A stretch of 64,000 nt of DNA from Ancylobacter novellus DSM 506 (GCF_000092925.1 NC_014217.1:4650001-4714000); one strand, 5' to 3'. Positions 45,600 through 55,545 are shown, counted from the stretch's first letter. Numbers and translations are program-made. Notes: generated from the letters alone by a model not told the origin.

Positions 45600-46060
45600 G
45601 AGCCAGACACACCAAATCGCCCCGCCGCCCTATGGCGCGGGTCTTCGGGCCTGTTCGGTCGCCCTTCGAGGAAGGGCGTGCGGGGCGCCGGAGCGGACAC
45701 TCCGGCGGTCGCCTGCACCGATTGTGAAAAGGTGGTGCAAGCCTTCATTCAACCAACCGACGCGCCGATCTCCGGCGCCCCGCACACGGTGTTTTCGGGC
45801 TTGCTCCATGCGGCCCCCGGAGGAACTACCGTTGCTATCCTCCGCTGGGGGGGCTTGCGCGCTTGCCGGCGAACCGGTTTGCGCCAGCCACGGTGACTCG
45901 CGGAAAGTGCGAGCCGGGAACGCACGGCTTGGGCCGCCGCCCGGACGAGGTGCGTTATCCCCGCCAGACGGCCACCGCCCCCCGTCCCGCGCGAGCCGGC
46001 CGCTCCGGTTGCGCCCCCTCATCGGGACGAGGTGAGCAAAGGATGGCAGACGGAAGGGCA
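45600..46060. other. Candidate structured RNA or mobile-element remnant
   Basis: This block folds strongly. GCCCTTC-GAG-GAAGGGC forms a hairpin at 45661-45677. A perfect 16-bp pair, GTGCGGGGCGCCGGAG (45678-45693) and CTCCGGCGCCCCGCAC (45770-45785), encloses further stems, including TGCACC / GGTGCA at 45714-45739. CTCGC-GGAAAGT-GCGAG lies at 45897-45913. No family was recognised (not tmRNA, RNase P, SRP or 6S by eye). Coordinates are approximate. Confidence 0.45.
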
Positions 46061-46119
46061 TTTGTCTAGGATTATATTCCTCAACCATCCCAGGGGCCGT
46101 CATCCCTTCCGCCTATGCC

Positions 46120-46204
46120 GTCATGCCCGGGCTTGGCCCGGGCATCCACGACTTGGATGCCGCCGAAGGAAGGCGTGGATCCCCGGGCCAAGCCCGGGGA
46201 TGAC
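46120..46204. repeat. Type A palindromic extragenic repeat
   Basis: Ends GTCATGCCCGGGCTTGG and CCAAGCCCGGGGATGAC are inverted; a CCACGACTTGG / GGCGTGG-like inner pair lies between. It is immediately followed by a short type B element (46225-46266). Confidence 0.88.
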
Positions 46205-46224
46205 GTGGTTCCTGTTTCTGCATT

Positions 46225-46266
46225 GTCATCCCGGCTCTACGCCCTGCGGGCTGCGGCCGGGATGAC
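46225..46266. repeat. Short type B palindromic repeat
   Basis: GTCATCCCGGC and GCCGGGATGAC are inverted around a short CTCTACGCC... insert; it is about half the length of the full type B elements. Confidence 0.8.
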
Positions 46267-46280
46267 GAAAAAGGGGATCG

Positions 46281-47393
46281 TTACCGCGGGAACGGCCACG
46301 CCGGTGGCGTGCCGACCTGGCCACGGTGGCGCAGGAAATGGTCGGCCAGAACGCAGGCGACCATGGCCTCGCCCACCGGCACGGCACGGATACCGACGCA
46401 GGGGTCGTGCCGGCCCTTGGTGACGATCTCCGCGTCCTCGCCGTGCCGCGTCACCGTGCGGCGCGGGGTGAGGATCGACGAGGTCGGCTTCACCGCGAAG
46501 CGCGTCACCACCGGCTGGCCGGTGGAGATGCCGCCGAGAATGCCGCCGGCATGGTTGGCGAGGAAGACCGGGCGGCCGTCATTGCCCATGCGCATCTCGT
46601 CGGCATTGTTCTCGCCGGTGAGCGCGGCGCTCGCGAAGCCCTCGCCGATCTCCACGCCCTTCACCGCATTGATGCTCATCAGCGCGCTTGCCAGATCGGC
46701 GTCGAGCTTGCCGTAGATCGGCGCGCCGAGGCCGGGCGGTACGCCCTCGGCCACCACTTCGATAACCGCGCCGACCGAGGAGCCGGACTTGCGGATGCCG
46801 TCGAGATAATCCGCCATGCGCTCGGCCGCCTTGGCGTCCGGGCAGAAGAACGGGTTGCGGCCGATCTCGGCGTCGTCCCAGTTGTTCCGGTCGATGGCGA
46901 TCTCGCCCATCTGCACCAGCGCGCCGGTGATGGTGACGCCCGGCAGCACCTTGGCGGCGATGGCGCCGGCAGCGACGCGCACTGCGGTCTCGCGCGCCGA
47001 GGAGCGGCCACCGCCGCGATGGTCGCGCAGGCCGTATTTTACGTCATAGGCGTAGTCGGCGTGGCCGGGCCGGTAGCTCTCGGATATCGCCGCATAGTCC
47101 TTGGAGCGCTGGTCGACATTCTCGATCAGGAAGGCGATGGGCGTGCCGGTGCTCACCAGCACCCCGTCCGCCTCCTCCAGCGTGCCGGAAAGGATGCGTA
47201 CCTCGTCCGGCTCGCGGCGCTGGGTGGTGAAGCGCGACTGGCCGGGGCGGCGCCTGTCCAGCGCGCCCTGCACGTCCTCCAGCTTGAAGCGGATGCCGGG
47301 CGGGCAGCCGTCGATCACCCCGCCAATGGCCGGCCCATGGCTCTCGCCGAAGGTGGTGACCCGGAAAAGCAGGCCGAAACTGTTGAAGGACAT
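46281..47393 (-). CDS. aroC: Chorismate synthase
   Basis: AroC converts 5-enolpyruvylshikimate-3-phosphate to chorismate, the last shikimate-pathway step, using reduced FMN. The 370-residue protein begins [20 protein letters not shown] and contains [13 protein letters not shown], the [16 protein letters not shown] segment and [21 protein letters not shown]. The C-terminal [15 protein letters not shown] is conserved. The chosen start matches the family; the frame extends upstream to 47543. The gene is transcribed toward ribB. Confidence 0.96.
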   Translation of the reverse strand: MSFNSFGLLFRVTTFGESHGPAIGGVIDGCPPGIRFKLEDVQGALDRRRPGQSRFTTQRREPDEVRILSGTLEEADGVLVSTGTPIAFLIENVDQRSKDYAAISESYRPGHADYAYDVKYGLRDHRGGGRSSARETAVRVAAGAIAAKVLPGVTITGALVQMGEIAIDRNNWDDAEIGRNPFFCPDAKAAERMADYLDGIRKSGSSVGAVIEVVAEGVPPGLGAPIYGKLDADLASALMSINAVKGVEIGEGFASAALTGENNADEMRMGNDGRPVFLANHAGGILGGISTGQPVVTRFAVKPTSSILTPRRTVTRHGEDAEIVTKGRHDPCVGIRAVPVGEAMVACVLADHFLRHRGQVGTPPAWPFPR

Positions 47394-47519
47394 CGCTGAT
47401 CGCCGGCGAGAGAAAGGGTTTGCGGCGCTTCTAGGCGCCTGTGCGGCGGGCGTCAAACATCCGGTTTTCCGCCATCTTTCGGCCGCGACCATGGAGAAAG
47501 CCGGCATTCGTGCTACATA

Positions 47520-48869
47520 ATGCCGACACGAGGCTTCCTCCATTACCCCATGCCACTGTTTGAAATCGCTGTCGTTATTCTGCTCGTCCTGTTCAACGGC
47601 GTCCTCGCCATGGCCGAGCTTTCCGTCGTTTCCGCCCGCCCTGCGCGCCTGCGCGCCATGGCCGATAACGGTGTCCGCGGCGCCCGCATAGCGCTGGCGC
47701 TGGCCGCCGATCCCGGCCGCTTCCTCTCCACCGTGCAGATCGGCATCACGCTGATCGGCATCATCGCCGGCGCCTTCTCCGGCGCCACGCTCGGCGACAT
47801 GCTAGGCGACTGGCTGCAGGAGCAGGGACTCTCCCCTGCCATCGCCCAGGGCTTCGGCTACACACTGGTGGTGGCGGCGATCACCTATATCTCGCTGATC
47901 ATCGGCGAACTCATCCCCAAGCGCCTCGCGCTGCAAAGCCCGGAAAAGCTGGCGAGCTTCATCGCGCCCAGCATGATGCTGCTCTCGCGCATCGCCGCGC
48001 CGGCGGTGTGGCTGCTCGACATCTCCTCGCGCGCGGTGCTTCATCTGCTCGGCGAGCATGGCAAGGGCGACGACAGCAACGTCACCGACGAGGAGATCCG
48101 CGCCATCGTCGCGGAGGCCGAGACCGCGGGCGTCATCGATCCCGACGAGCGGCGCATGATCGCCGGCGTGATGCGGCTCGCCGACCGGCCGGTGCGGGCG
48201 GTGATGACGCCGCGTACCGATGTCGACTGGATCGACCTGACGGATGATCCCGACCTGGTGCGCCAGACCATCCGCGAGACCCGCCACACCCGCATGCCGG
48301 CCTGCGAGGGCACGCCGGAGGAGAGCGTCGGCGTCATCGACATACGCGACCTGCTCGAGGCCTATCTCAACGGCGAGACCCCGGACCCGCGCCAGTTCGT
48401 CAAACCGGCCGCCGTACTGGTGGAGACCGCCGGCGCGCTCGATGCGATGAAGGTGCTGCGCCACGCGGAATCGCCGCTGGCGCTGGTGGTAGATGAGTAT
48501 GGCTCGATGGTCGGCATCCTCACCCCGGCCGACCTGCTCGACGCCATCGCCGGCTCGGTGGTGCTGGACGAGGCGGGGCAGGCCAAGCCCGACATTGTGG
48601 AGCGCGCCGACGGCTCCTATCTCGTCGCCGGCTCGACGCCGATCGACGAGTTGTCGGACGGGCTGGCAATCCGCATCCCGCACGATGCCGGCTTCCACAC
48701 CGCGGCGGGCTTCGTGCTGCATGAATTGAAGGCGCTGCCGCAGGAAGGCGCGGCCTTCGAGGCGATGGGCTGGCGTTTCGAGGTGGTCGACATGGACGGG
48801 CGCCGCGTCGACAAGCTGCTGGTCAGCCGGGCGGTGACGCCGCGCCGGCGCGCACCGCTGCTAGGGTGA
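47520..48869 (+). CDS. Hemolysin-family (CNNM + CBS + CorC) membrane protein
   Basis: The 449-residue protein has an N-terminal CNNM/DUF21 membrane domain ([30 protein letters not shown], then [23 protein letters not shown] and [14 protein letters not shown]). A CBS pair follows with [12 protein letters not shown] and [24 protein letters not shown], and a C-terminal CorC_HlyC domain with [17 protein letters not shown]. Such proteins are linked to Mg/Co efflux or Mg homeostasis. A start at 47550 (MPLFEIAVV) is a plausible alternative. Confidence 0.88.
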   Translation: MPTRGFLHYPMPLFEIAVVILLVLFNGVLAMAELSVVSARPARLRAMADNGVRGARIALALAADPGRFLSTVQIGITLIGIIAGAFSGATLGDMLGDWLQEQGLSPAIAQGFGYTLVVAAITYISLIIGELIPKRLALQSPEKLASFIAPSMMLLSRIAAPAVWLLDISSRAVLHLLGEHGKGDDSNVTDEEIRAIVAEAETAGVIDPDERRMIAGVMRLADRPVRAVMTPRTDVDWIDLTDDPDLVRQTIRETRHTRMPACEGTPEESVGVIDIRDLLEAYLNGETPDPRQFVKPAAVLVETAGALDAMKVLRHAESPLALVVDEYGSMVGILTPADLLDAIAGSVVLDEAGQAKPDIVERADGSYLVAGSTPIDELSDGLAIRIPHDAGFHTAAGFVLHELKALPQEGAAFEAMGWRFEVVDMDGRRVDKLLVSRAVTPRRRAPLLG

Positions 48870-49091
48870 TCAGCGCGACATCTCGCTGCTGATTGCGGCC
48901 GGGCTGGCGGCGCCGGCCGAGGCGCCGTAGCGCGTGCCGACGCCGACCACCACGGTGACGATGGCCACGGCGAGCGCCGCGGCGATGAGGCCGTATTCGA
49001 GGCCGGTGCCGTGCGAGCGGCGGGCGACGGCGGCGCGCCGGCGCTGCGCCAGCTCCCGTCCGATCATGTCCCTGTCCACCATTTCTCTCAT
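48870..49091 (-). CDS. Flp-type IVb pilin-like small protein
   Basis: The 73-residue protein has a basic, hydrophilic N-terminus (RELAQRRRAAVARRSHG) followed by GTGLEYGLIAAALAVAIVTVVVGVG. The GLEYGLIAA segment matches the processing and first-helix region of Flp/TadF-type pilins, where cleavage is expected just before the hydrophobic helix at Gly-x-Glu/Tyr. Starts at 49091, 49082 and 49067 are all possible. No tad/flp assembly genes are adjacent. Directly repeated GTGGTTAATG elements lie upstream. Confidence 0.72.
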   Translation of the reverse strand: MREMVDRDMIGRELAQRRRAAVARRSHGTGLEYGLIAAALAVAIVTVVVGVGTRYGASAGAASPAAISSEMSR

Positions 49092-49228
49092 GGCTCTACT
49101 CTGCTTGCGCTCATCCGCCGATATCTGTCTCGGGACAGATTTTGTTGTGCGGATACCCTGCGCCGCAGACCTTGCGCGGGCGTTAAAGCAAGCCTTGAGG
49201 GGACTGACGGGGCGCGGACTCTTGGTCC

Positions 49229-49262
49229 GTGGTTAATGTTTGCCGCCGCGAAGTGGTTAATG
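49229..49262 (-). promoter_or_regulatory. Tandem GTGGTTAATG elements upstream of the pilin-like gene
   Basis: GTGGTTAATG occurs at 49229-49238 and 49253-49262, 24 bp apart in the same orientation. Read on the pilin strand each is CATTAACCAC, similar to a CtrA half-site (TTAACCAT). They lie 138 bp upstream of the gene. Confidence 0.5.
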
Positions 49263-49282
49263 CTTCGAAGCTGCGGCTATCC

Positions 49283-51766
49283 CTATTGGCCGCGCGGCTT
49301 GGCGCGTCGGGTGGGCTCTGCGTGGGCCGGATCCTCGGGCCAGGGATGCTTGGGATAGCGTCCGCGCATGTCGGCGCGCACGTCGCGCCAGGAGCCGTTC
49401 CAGAAGGCAGGCAGGTCGCGGGTGAGCTGGATCGGTCGGTGCGCGGGCGAGAGCAGCGCGAGCACCAGCGGCACCCGCCCGCCGGCGATGGCGGGGTGGG
49501 TGGTGAGGCCGAACAGCTCCTGCACCCGTACGCTCAGGGTCGGCCCGCCCTCGGCGGCATAATCGATGGGCAGGCGCGAGCCGGTCGGCACCTCGAAATG
49601 CGTCGGCGCCTCCCGTTCCATGCGGCGGGCGAGTTCCCAGGGCAGCAGGCCTGAGAGCGCGCGGCCGAGCACGTCGGCATCGATCTGGCCGAGCGCGGTG
49701 ACGCCGTCGAGCTGCGGCGCCAGCCAGTCCTCGGCCGTTTCCGCCAGCATGGGCCAGGACAGGTCCGGCCAGATGTCCGGCGCGCTGGCGTGGAGGAAGC
49801 GGGCCCGGTCGAGCCACTGGCGCTGGTGATCCGACCATGAGAGCCGCTCCAGCCCGCGTGCGGCGGCGGCACGGGCGAGCGCGCGGGCGGTCTCCGGTCC
49901 CGGCTTCAGGGCAGCGGTGCGCTCGGCGAGGACGAGGCTACCGAGCCGGCGGACATGGCGGGCGCGCAGCGCGCCGGAGGCGGCGTCGAAGCCGGTCTCG
50001 ACGCCCTCGGTGATCGCGTCGCCGAACTCGGCCTCGATCTCGGCTTCGGTCAGTTCGGCGGCGAGCAGGATGCGCGCCTCGTCCGCCGTGCCGGTGAGTT
50101 CGGCCACCGCCAGATAACGCGCGCGGGCGAGCGGGGAGGCGGGGTCGAGCGCCGCGCCGCGCCCGTTTGCCAGCACGAAGCGCCGTCCATCGCCGCGCCC
50201 GCGGGCGACGCGGTCGGGAAAGGCGAGGGCGAGCAACGCGGCGCAGGTTGGTTGCGGGCCCGTGATCTGAACCTGCGCCGTCAGCCCCGCCGCCTCGCGC
50301 GCCCAGCGCTCGGTCAGCCGGCGGGCCTCCTCGGCGCGGCGGGAGCGGTCGCGCCTGAGATCATCGAGGCGGTGCATGAGGTCCGGCGCGTCGCCGCCGA
50401 GCCCGCGCTCGGAGGCGATGGCGGCGATCAGCGCGGCTTGTTCGCCCGCGCCACGCCGCGCGCCCTCGATCACCATGCGGGCGAGGCGCGGCTCCAGCGG
50501 CAGGCGGGACATGGCGCGGCCGAGATCGGTCACCTGACCGCCCGCATCGAGCGCACCCAGCGCAATGAGCAGTGCCTTAGCCTCCTTCACCGCCGGCTCG
50601 GGCGGCGGGTCGAGGAAGGCGAGGGTGGCCGGATCGCGCACGCCCCACACGGCGAGGTCGAGCACGAGACGGGAGAGGTCGGCGGCGAGAATTTCCGGCG
50701 TCGCGAAGGCGAGCAGGCTCGCGGTCTCCGGCTCGTTCCAGAGGCGCAGGCACACGCCCGGCTCGGTGCGGCCGGCGCGTCCGCGCCGCTGGTCGGCGGC
50801 GGCACGCGAGACGCGCACCGTCTCCAGCCGCGTAAGCCCGACGCCCGGCTCGAAGCGCGGCACGCGGGCGAGGCCGCTATCCACCACGATGCGCACGCCC
50901 TCGATGGTCAGGCTGGTCTCGGCGATGGAGGTGGCGAGCACCACCTTGCGCCGGCCTGCCGGGGCGGGGGAGATGGCGCGGTCCTGATCGCGCGGATCGA
51001 GCGCGCCATAGAGCGGGTCGATGTCGATGGCGGGATCGCGGACCGCCTCGCGCAGGGCGCGCTCGGTGCGGCGGATTTCGGCGGCGCCGGGCAGGAAGGC
51101 GAGCACCGAGCCGGTCTCGGAATTGAGCGCGCGCAGCACCGCATCGGTCATCTGCCGGTCGATGGGCGCGCGGGGGGCGCGACCAAGATAGCGGGTCTCG
51201 ACGGGGTAGGCGCGCCCTAAGCTCTCGATCACCGGCGCCTCTCCGAGCAGCCTGGCGACGCGGGCGCCGTCGAGCGTGGCGGACATCACCAGCAGCCGCA
51301 GATCCTCGCGCAGCGCGCCCTGTGCATCGAGCGCCAGCGCCAGGCCGAGATCGGCGTCGAGGCTGCGCTCATGGAACTCGTCGAACAGCACGGCGGCGAC
51401 GTCCGACAGTTCCGGATCGTCGAGCATCATGCGTGTGAAGATGCCCTCGGTGATCACCTCGATGCGGGTGCTGCGCCCGACCTTCGAGCCGAAGCGGGCG
51501 CGGTAGCCGACCCTCTGCCCGGCGCTCTCGCCGAGCGTCGACGCCATGCGCTCGGCGGCGGCGCGGGCGGCGATGCGGCGCGGTTCCAGCACGAGGATGC
51601 GCCGGCACTTAACCCACGGCTCGTCGAGCAGCACTAGCGGCACGCGCGTGGTCTTGCCCGCGCCAGGCGGAGCGACCAGTACGGCCGACGAGCCCACGCG
51701 CAGCGCTGCGGTCAGCGCCGGCAGCGCGTCGTCGATGGGCAAGGGCGTGGGATGAGAGACCGGCAT
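49283..51766 (-). CDS. hrpB: ATP-dependent helicase HrpB
   Basis: HrpB is a DEAH-family helicase of unknown cellular substrate. The 827-residue protein has Walker A APPGAGKTT (residues 32-40), a DEFH box (129-132), SAT (162-164), and the helicase C motifs including QRRGRAGRTEPGVCLRLW. A C-terminal HrpB-specific region follows. Length and architecture match the family. The gene ends 27 bp from the pilin-like gene's direct repeats. Confidence 0.94.
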   Translation of the reverse strand: MPVSHPTPLPIDDALPALTAALRVGSSAVLVAPPGAGKTTRVPLVLLDEPWVKCRRILVLEPRRIAARAAAERMASTLGESAGQRVGYRARFGSKVGRSTRIEVITEGIFTRMMLDDPELSDVAAVLFDEFHERSLDADLGLALALDAQGALREDLRLLVMSATLDGARVARLLGEAPVIESLGRAYPVETRYLGRAPRAPIDRQMTDAVLRALNSETGSVLAFLPGAAEIRRTERALREAVRDPAIDIDPLYGALDPRDQDRAISPAPAGRRKVVLATSIAETSLTIEGVRIVVDSGLARVPRFEPGVGLTRLETVRVSRAAADQRRGRAGRTEPGVCLRLWNEPETASLLAFATPEILAADLSRLVLDLAVWGVRDPATLAFLDPPPEPAVKEAKALLIALGALDAGGQVTDLGRAMSRLPLEPRLARMVIEGARRGAGEQAALIAAIASERGLGGDAPDLMHRLDDLRRDRSRRAEEARRLTERWAREAAGLTAQVQITGPQPTCAALLALAFPDRVARGRGDGRRFVLANGRGAALDPASPLARARYLAVAELTGTADEARILLAAELTEAEIEAEFGDAITEGVETGFDAASGALRARHVRRLGSLVLAERTAALKPGPETARALARAAAARGLERLSWSDHQRQWLDRARFLHASAPDIWPDLSWPMLAETAEDWLAPQLDGVTALGQIDADVLGRALSGLLPWELARRMEREAPTHFEVPTGSRLPIDYAAEGGPTLSVRVQELFGLTTHPAIAGGRVPLVLALLSPAHRPIQLTRDLPAFWNGSWRDVRADMRGRYPKHPWPEDPAHAEPTRRAKPRGQ

Positions 51767-51813
51767 CGGGCGATGGCTATACAGCCGGTTGCCGGATCCC
51801 GGAACTATCGAAC

Positions 51814-51909
51814 GTCATCCCGGAACAGCCGTCAGGCCGTATCCGGGATCGTCTGCGGAATTGGAGAGCGATCCCGGCTCTCCGCCCTTCGGGCTGCGGC
51901 CGGGATGAC
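51814..51909. repeat. Type B palindromic extragenic repeat
   Basis: Ends GTCATCCCGGAACAG and GGCCGGGATGAC are inverted, with GTATCCGGGATCG and CGATCCCGGCTCTCC inside. It lies between hrpB and the aminotransferase. Confidence 0.85.
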
Positions 51910-51920
51910 GCAAATGTTCT

Positions 51921-53270
51921 TCAGAAGATCGCGTCGAGCGTGCGGCCGATCTTCTCGACGATCTCGCCCATCTGGCTCTCGCTGACGATGAGCGGCGGGC
52001 TCACCGCGAAGGTGTCGCCGGCGGTGCGTACCATCATGCCCTCGTCGTGGAACAGCCGCTCCATGCCCTCATAGGCGCGGCGGCCCACGCCGTCGGCGCG
52101 CGATTCGAAGTCGATGGCGCCGACAAGGCCGACGGTGCGGATGTCGAGCACGCCCGGCTTCGAGCGCAGCGAGTGGAAGGCATCGGCCCAGACCGGCTCC
52201 AGCGCGCGCGCCCGCTCGAACAGGCCCTCGTCACGGTAGAGGTCGAGCGTGGCGAGCGAGGCGGCGCAGGCGAGGGGATGCGCCGAATAGGTGTAGCCGT
52301 GGAACAGGTCGATGACCGGGTCGTCGCTCTTCACGAAGGTGTCGTAGATGTGCTTGCGCACCAGCACGCCGCCCATCGGCACCGCGCCGGAGGTGACGCC
52401 CTTGGCGAAGGTGATCATGTCCGGCACCACGCCGTAGCGCTCGGCGGCGAAGGCATAGCCGAGGCGGCCGAAGCCGGTGATGACCTCGTCGAAGATGAGC
52501 AGGATGCCGTACTTGTCGCAGATCTCGCGCAGCCGCTTGAGATAGCCCTGCGGCGCCGGGATGGCGCCGGTGGAGCCGGCCATCGGCTCGACGATCACCG
52601 CGGCGATGGTCGAGGCATCGTGCAGGGCGACGAGGCTCTCCAGCGCGTCGGCGCGCTCGGCGCCCCACTCTGGCTCGCCCTTGGAAAAGGCCTGCTTCTC
52701 GCGGTTATAGGTGTGCGGCAGGTGGTCGACGCCGGGCAGCAGCGAACCGAACATCTTGCGGTTGGGCGAGATGCCGCCGACCGAGATGCCGCCGAAGCCG
52801 ACGCCGTGATAGCCGCGCTCGCGGCCGATGAGGCGGGTGCGCGTCGCGTTGCCTTTGGTAGCGTGATAGGCGAGGGCGATCTTCAGCGCCGTGTCACCCG
52901 CTTCCGAGCCGGAATTGCACAGGAAGACGTGATCGAGATCGCCCGGCGCCAGCGCGGCGATGCGGGCCGAGACCGCGAAGGCCTTGGGGTGGCCGTACTG
53001 GAAGGGCGGGGCGAAGTCCATCTCCGCCGCCTGGCTCTGGATGGCCTCGACGATGGGATCGCGGTTGTGGCCGGCATTGGCGCACCACAGGCCGGCGGTC
53101 GCGTCGAGCACCGCCCGGCCCTCCGGCGTGTAGTAGTGCATGTCCTTCGAGCGCGACAGCAGGCGGGGCCGCGCCTTGAACGCCCGGTTGGGCGTGAAGG
53201 GCATGAAGAACGCCTCGAGGTCGTTCGGGCTGGCATTGGCATTCGCGCCGAAATCGTAAGCGACAGACAT
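51921..53270 (-). CDS. Class III aminotransferase (omega-amino-acid:pyruvate type)
   Basis: The 449-residue protein is a fold-type I PLP aminotransferase of class III. Markers are FLCNSGSEAGDTALKIALAYH, the PLP-Asp segment LLIFDEVITGFGRLGYAFA, the lysine in MITFAKGVTSGAVPMGG, and the pyruvate-family HGYTYSAHPLACAA. Beta-alanine:pyruvate or related omega-amine substrates are likely. The start at 53270 has GGAGCTCATC before the ATG; 17 extra residues are possible. It is divergent from the TPR gene. Confidence 0.88.
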   Translation of the reverse strand: MSVAYDFGANANASPNDLEAFFMPFTPNRAFKARPRLLSRSKDMHYYTPEGRAVLDATAGLWCANAGHNRDPIVEAIQSQAAEMDFAPPFQYGHPKAFAVSARIAALAPGDLDHVFLCNSGSEAGDTALKIALAYHATKGNATRTRLIGRERGYHGVGFGGISVGGISPNRKMFGSLLPGVDHLPHTYNREKQAFSKGEPEWGAERADALESLVALHDASTIAAVIVEPMAGSTGAIPAPQGYLKRLREICDKYGILLIFDEVITGFGRLGYAFAAERYGVVPDMITFAKGVTSGAVPMGGVLVRKHIYDTFVKSDDPVIDLFHGYTYSAHPLACAASLATLDLYRDEGLFERARALEPVWADAFHSLRSKPGVLDIRTVGLVGAIDFESRADGVGRRAYEGMERLFHDEGMMVRTAGDTFAVSPPLIVSESQMGEIVEKIGRTLDAIF

Positions 53271-53529
53271 GATGAGCTCCGGTCGGGCGGTGGGCAGGGA
53301 CAGCCGCGCTTTTTTAGTCATGTATAATGCGTGGGCAGCGGGCGCTCACGAGAAATAATGATGATGTGATCACTTTCCTTTCTGTCTCGCCCGGCCGCTT
53401 GACCGCAAGGCCCCTTCGCGGCCATCAACTCGCCGCAAGGCATGCTACAGTCACCTTGCGTCATGCGTTCTCTTTCCCGTGGCGGCTCAAGGGCCTCCGG
53501 TCGGGGCCGGCATTACGATTGGATTGCGA

Positions 53530-55446
53530 GTGCCCGAGAGCACGATAGCTGAGAAGCCCGACGCCGGCGCGGAGCCGGCGGACGGGGCGGCCGGCGTCAC
53601 GCCCGAGGCGGTGCGGCGGGCGCTGTCGCGTGTGCTCGATTCGGAGGAGCTGCGCTCCTCGCCGCAGCTCGCCAACATATTGCGCTTCGTCGTCGAGGTG
53701 ACGCTGGACGGCCGCAGCGAGGCGATCAAGGGCTATACCATCGCCGTCGAGGCGCTGGGCCGCGACGCCTCCTTCGATCCGCAGGCCGATCCCATCGTCC
53801 GCGTCGAGGCAACGCGGCTGCGCCGGGCGCTGGAGCGTTACTATGCCGGCGCCGGGGCGAGCGACGAGATCGAGATCGTCGTGCCGCGCGGCAGCTATGT
53901 GCCGCAATTCCTGCCACGCGGCGCCGCCCGGGCGGAGGAGCACGATTCCGACATCGCCCCCGCGATCGAGGCCACCGCCGAAGAGCCCAGGGAGGCGCTT
54001 CCGCCGGGCCGCACCGTGCCGGCGGCGCGGCGCTGGCGGCTGCGCTGGGGCACGGCGGTCGCGCTGGCCGCGCTGGTGATCCTGGTGCTCACCGCCGGCG
54101 TGGTGGTGGAGACCACCGATCCGCTCGGCCTGCGCGCCCTCATCACCGGCGCCGCCTGGCAGCCGTTGGAACGCACCAACCGGCTGGGCATCCCGATGGT
54201 GGAGGTGCGCGACTTCGACGTCACCGGTGGCGCGCCGCTGCCGCCGAGCGAGATCGCCGGCAGCGCCGGCGCGGTCAGCAGCGGCGACTTCACCGCCCGC
54301 GCCATCGAGGTGCGGGTGCGCGACGCGCTGGCCCGCTTCGACCTGCTCGACGTGCTGGCAAGCCCCGATGCCCGTCCGGCACTGAGCTGCGGCGCGGAGG
54401 GCGTCTCGCCCTATTCCGTCTTCGCCCTCGCGGGTCTCGTGGAGAACCATGACGACGGCAGCATCTCGGTGCTGCTGCGGCTCTCCGACCTGTGCGACGG
54501 CACCATCGTCTGGTCGCGCGAGTTCGACAGCCTGAGGCGCGGCAGCGACGCCACAGCCTCCGAAGTGGCGCTGGTGCGCGACATCATGGCCGCCATCGCC
54601 GAGCCCTACGGCATCATCCAGGCCCGCGCCCGCGCCCGTGTCACCGCCGCCGGCGGGACGTCCGCGGCCGGTCCCTATGGCTGCGTGCTGATGGCCTATT
54701 CCTATTGGCGCTCCTATCTGCCGGCCGAGCACAAGCAGGCGCGCGAGTGCCTGGAGAAGGCGGTGGCTGCCGATCCTACCTTCGCCCTCGGCAACGCGCT
54801 GCTGGCCGAGCTCTATCTCGACGAGGTGCGCAACGGCGTGAACCCGGAGCCGGGCGCGCCGCCGCTGAACCGGGCGCTCGCCGCCGCCGAGCAGGCGGTC
54901 GAGCTCGCCCCGACCAGCGCCTATGCCCAGCGCGTGCTGATGGACGTGCACTTCTTCCGCGGCGAGCGCGGCGCCGCCATCGCGGCCGGGGAGGCGGCGC
55001 TGGCGCTGAACCCCTACGATGTCGATGTCCTCGCCGATTTCGGCGGCCGGCTTGCCGCGCTGGGCGAGATCGAGCGCGGCGAGGCCATGCTTGCCAAGGC
55101 AGCGCAAGCCGCGCCGGGCCTGCCACCCTGGGTCGACTATCACCGCGTCATCGCCGCCTATCTCAGGCACGACGCGCCGGCGGCGGCCACGGCCGCGGAC
55201 CAGTTGATGGGCGAAGGCTATGCGCCTGGCCTGCTCGCCCGTGCCCTGGCGAGCCACCTTGCCGGTGAGGACGAGGCAGCGCGCGCCGACGTGCGCAAGC
55301 TTATCGCCCTCGTGCCCGTCTGGGGCAGCGAGCCCGACGCCATGATCGCCCGCTTCTTCCCCGATCCGGCGGTGGCGCGGCGGGTACGTTCCGACCTCGC
55401 CGCCGTCGGCCTGCCGATCCGCAACTCCGCCGCCGTGGCCAACTGA
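53530..55446 (+). CDS. TPR-repeat membrane protein with conserved N-terminal module
   Basis: The 638-residue product begins at a GTG with GGA six bases upstream; an in-frame GTG at 53479 would add 17 residues. Residues about 30-120 form a charged module (SPQLANILRFVVEVTLDGRSEAIKGYTIAVEALG) seen in rhizobial adenylate-cyclase-like/TPR proteins. One membrane helix follows (ALAALVILVLTAGVVV), then a periplasmic region (LVENHDDGSISVLLRLSD) and TPR-like helices to the C-terminus. The role is unknown; a scaffold or regulatory function is inferred. Confidence 0.72.
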   Translation: MPESTIAEKPDAGAEPADGAAGVTPEAVRRALSRVLDSEELRSSPQLANILRFVVEVTLDGRSEAIKGYTIAVEALGRDASFDPQADPIVRVEATRLRRALERYYAGAGASDEIEIVVPRGSYVPQFLPRGAARAEEHDSDIAPAIEATAEEPREALPPGRTVPAARRWRLRWGTAVALAALVILVLTAGVVVETTDPLGLRALITGAAWQPLERTNRLGIPMVEVRDFDVTGGAPLPPSEIAGSAGAVSSGDFTARAIEVRVRDALARFDLLDVLASPDARPALSCGAEGVSPYSVFALAGLVENHDDGSISVLLRLSDLCDGTIVWSREFDSLRRGSDATASEVALVRDIMAAIAEPYGIIQARARARVTAAGGTSAAGPYGCVLMAYSYWRSYLPAEHKQARECLEKAVAADPTFALGNALLAELYLDEVRNGVNPEPGAPPLNRALAAAEQAVELAPTSAYAQRVLMDVHFFRGERGAAIAAGEAALALNPYDVDVLADFGGRLAALGEIERGEAMLAKAAQAAPGLPPWVDYHRVIAAYLRHDAPAAATAADQLMGEGYAPGLLARALASHLAGEDEAARADVRKLIALVPVWGSEPDAMIARFFPDPAVARRVRSDLAAVGLPIRNSAAVAN

Positions 55447-55545
55447 GCGCACTCCACGCTTATTGCGCGCCGGCGCAAAGATCGCGTGGCATCGGCGCCG
55501 CGAAGCGGCTATGAGCATCGGTGTCCCTCCAGCCGGATCACACCC

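Larger units (their letters stand above)
45356..46280. other. Gene-poor 0.9 kb region between ribB and aroC
   Basis: Both neighbours are on the minus strand, so the interval separates two biosynthetic genes. It holds a type C palindrome (45479-45586), a structured block at about 45600-46060, and type A and B repeats (46120-46266). Several overlapping open frames run through the structured block on both strands, but none has recognisable domains. No FMN riboswitch was seen upstream of ribB. Confidence 0.75.

Noticed and set aside
45588..46103. Overlapping open frames on both strands in the ribB-aroC interval
   Set aside because: They are mutually overlapping, have no recognisable domains, and run through a region of strong secondary structure; a structured element is more likely.
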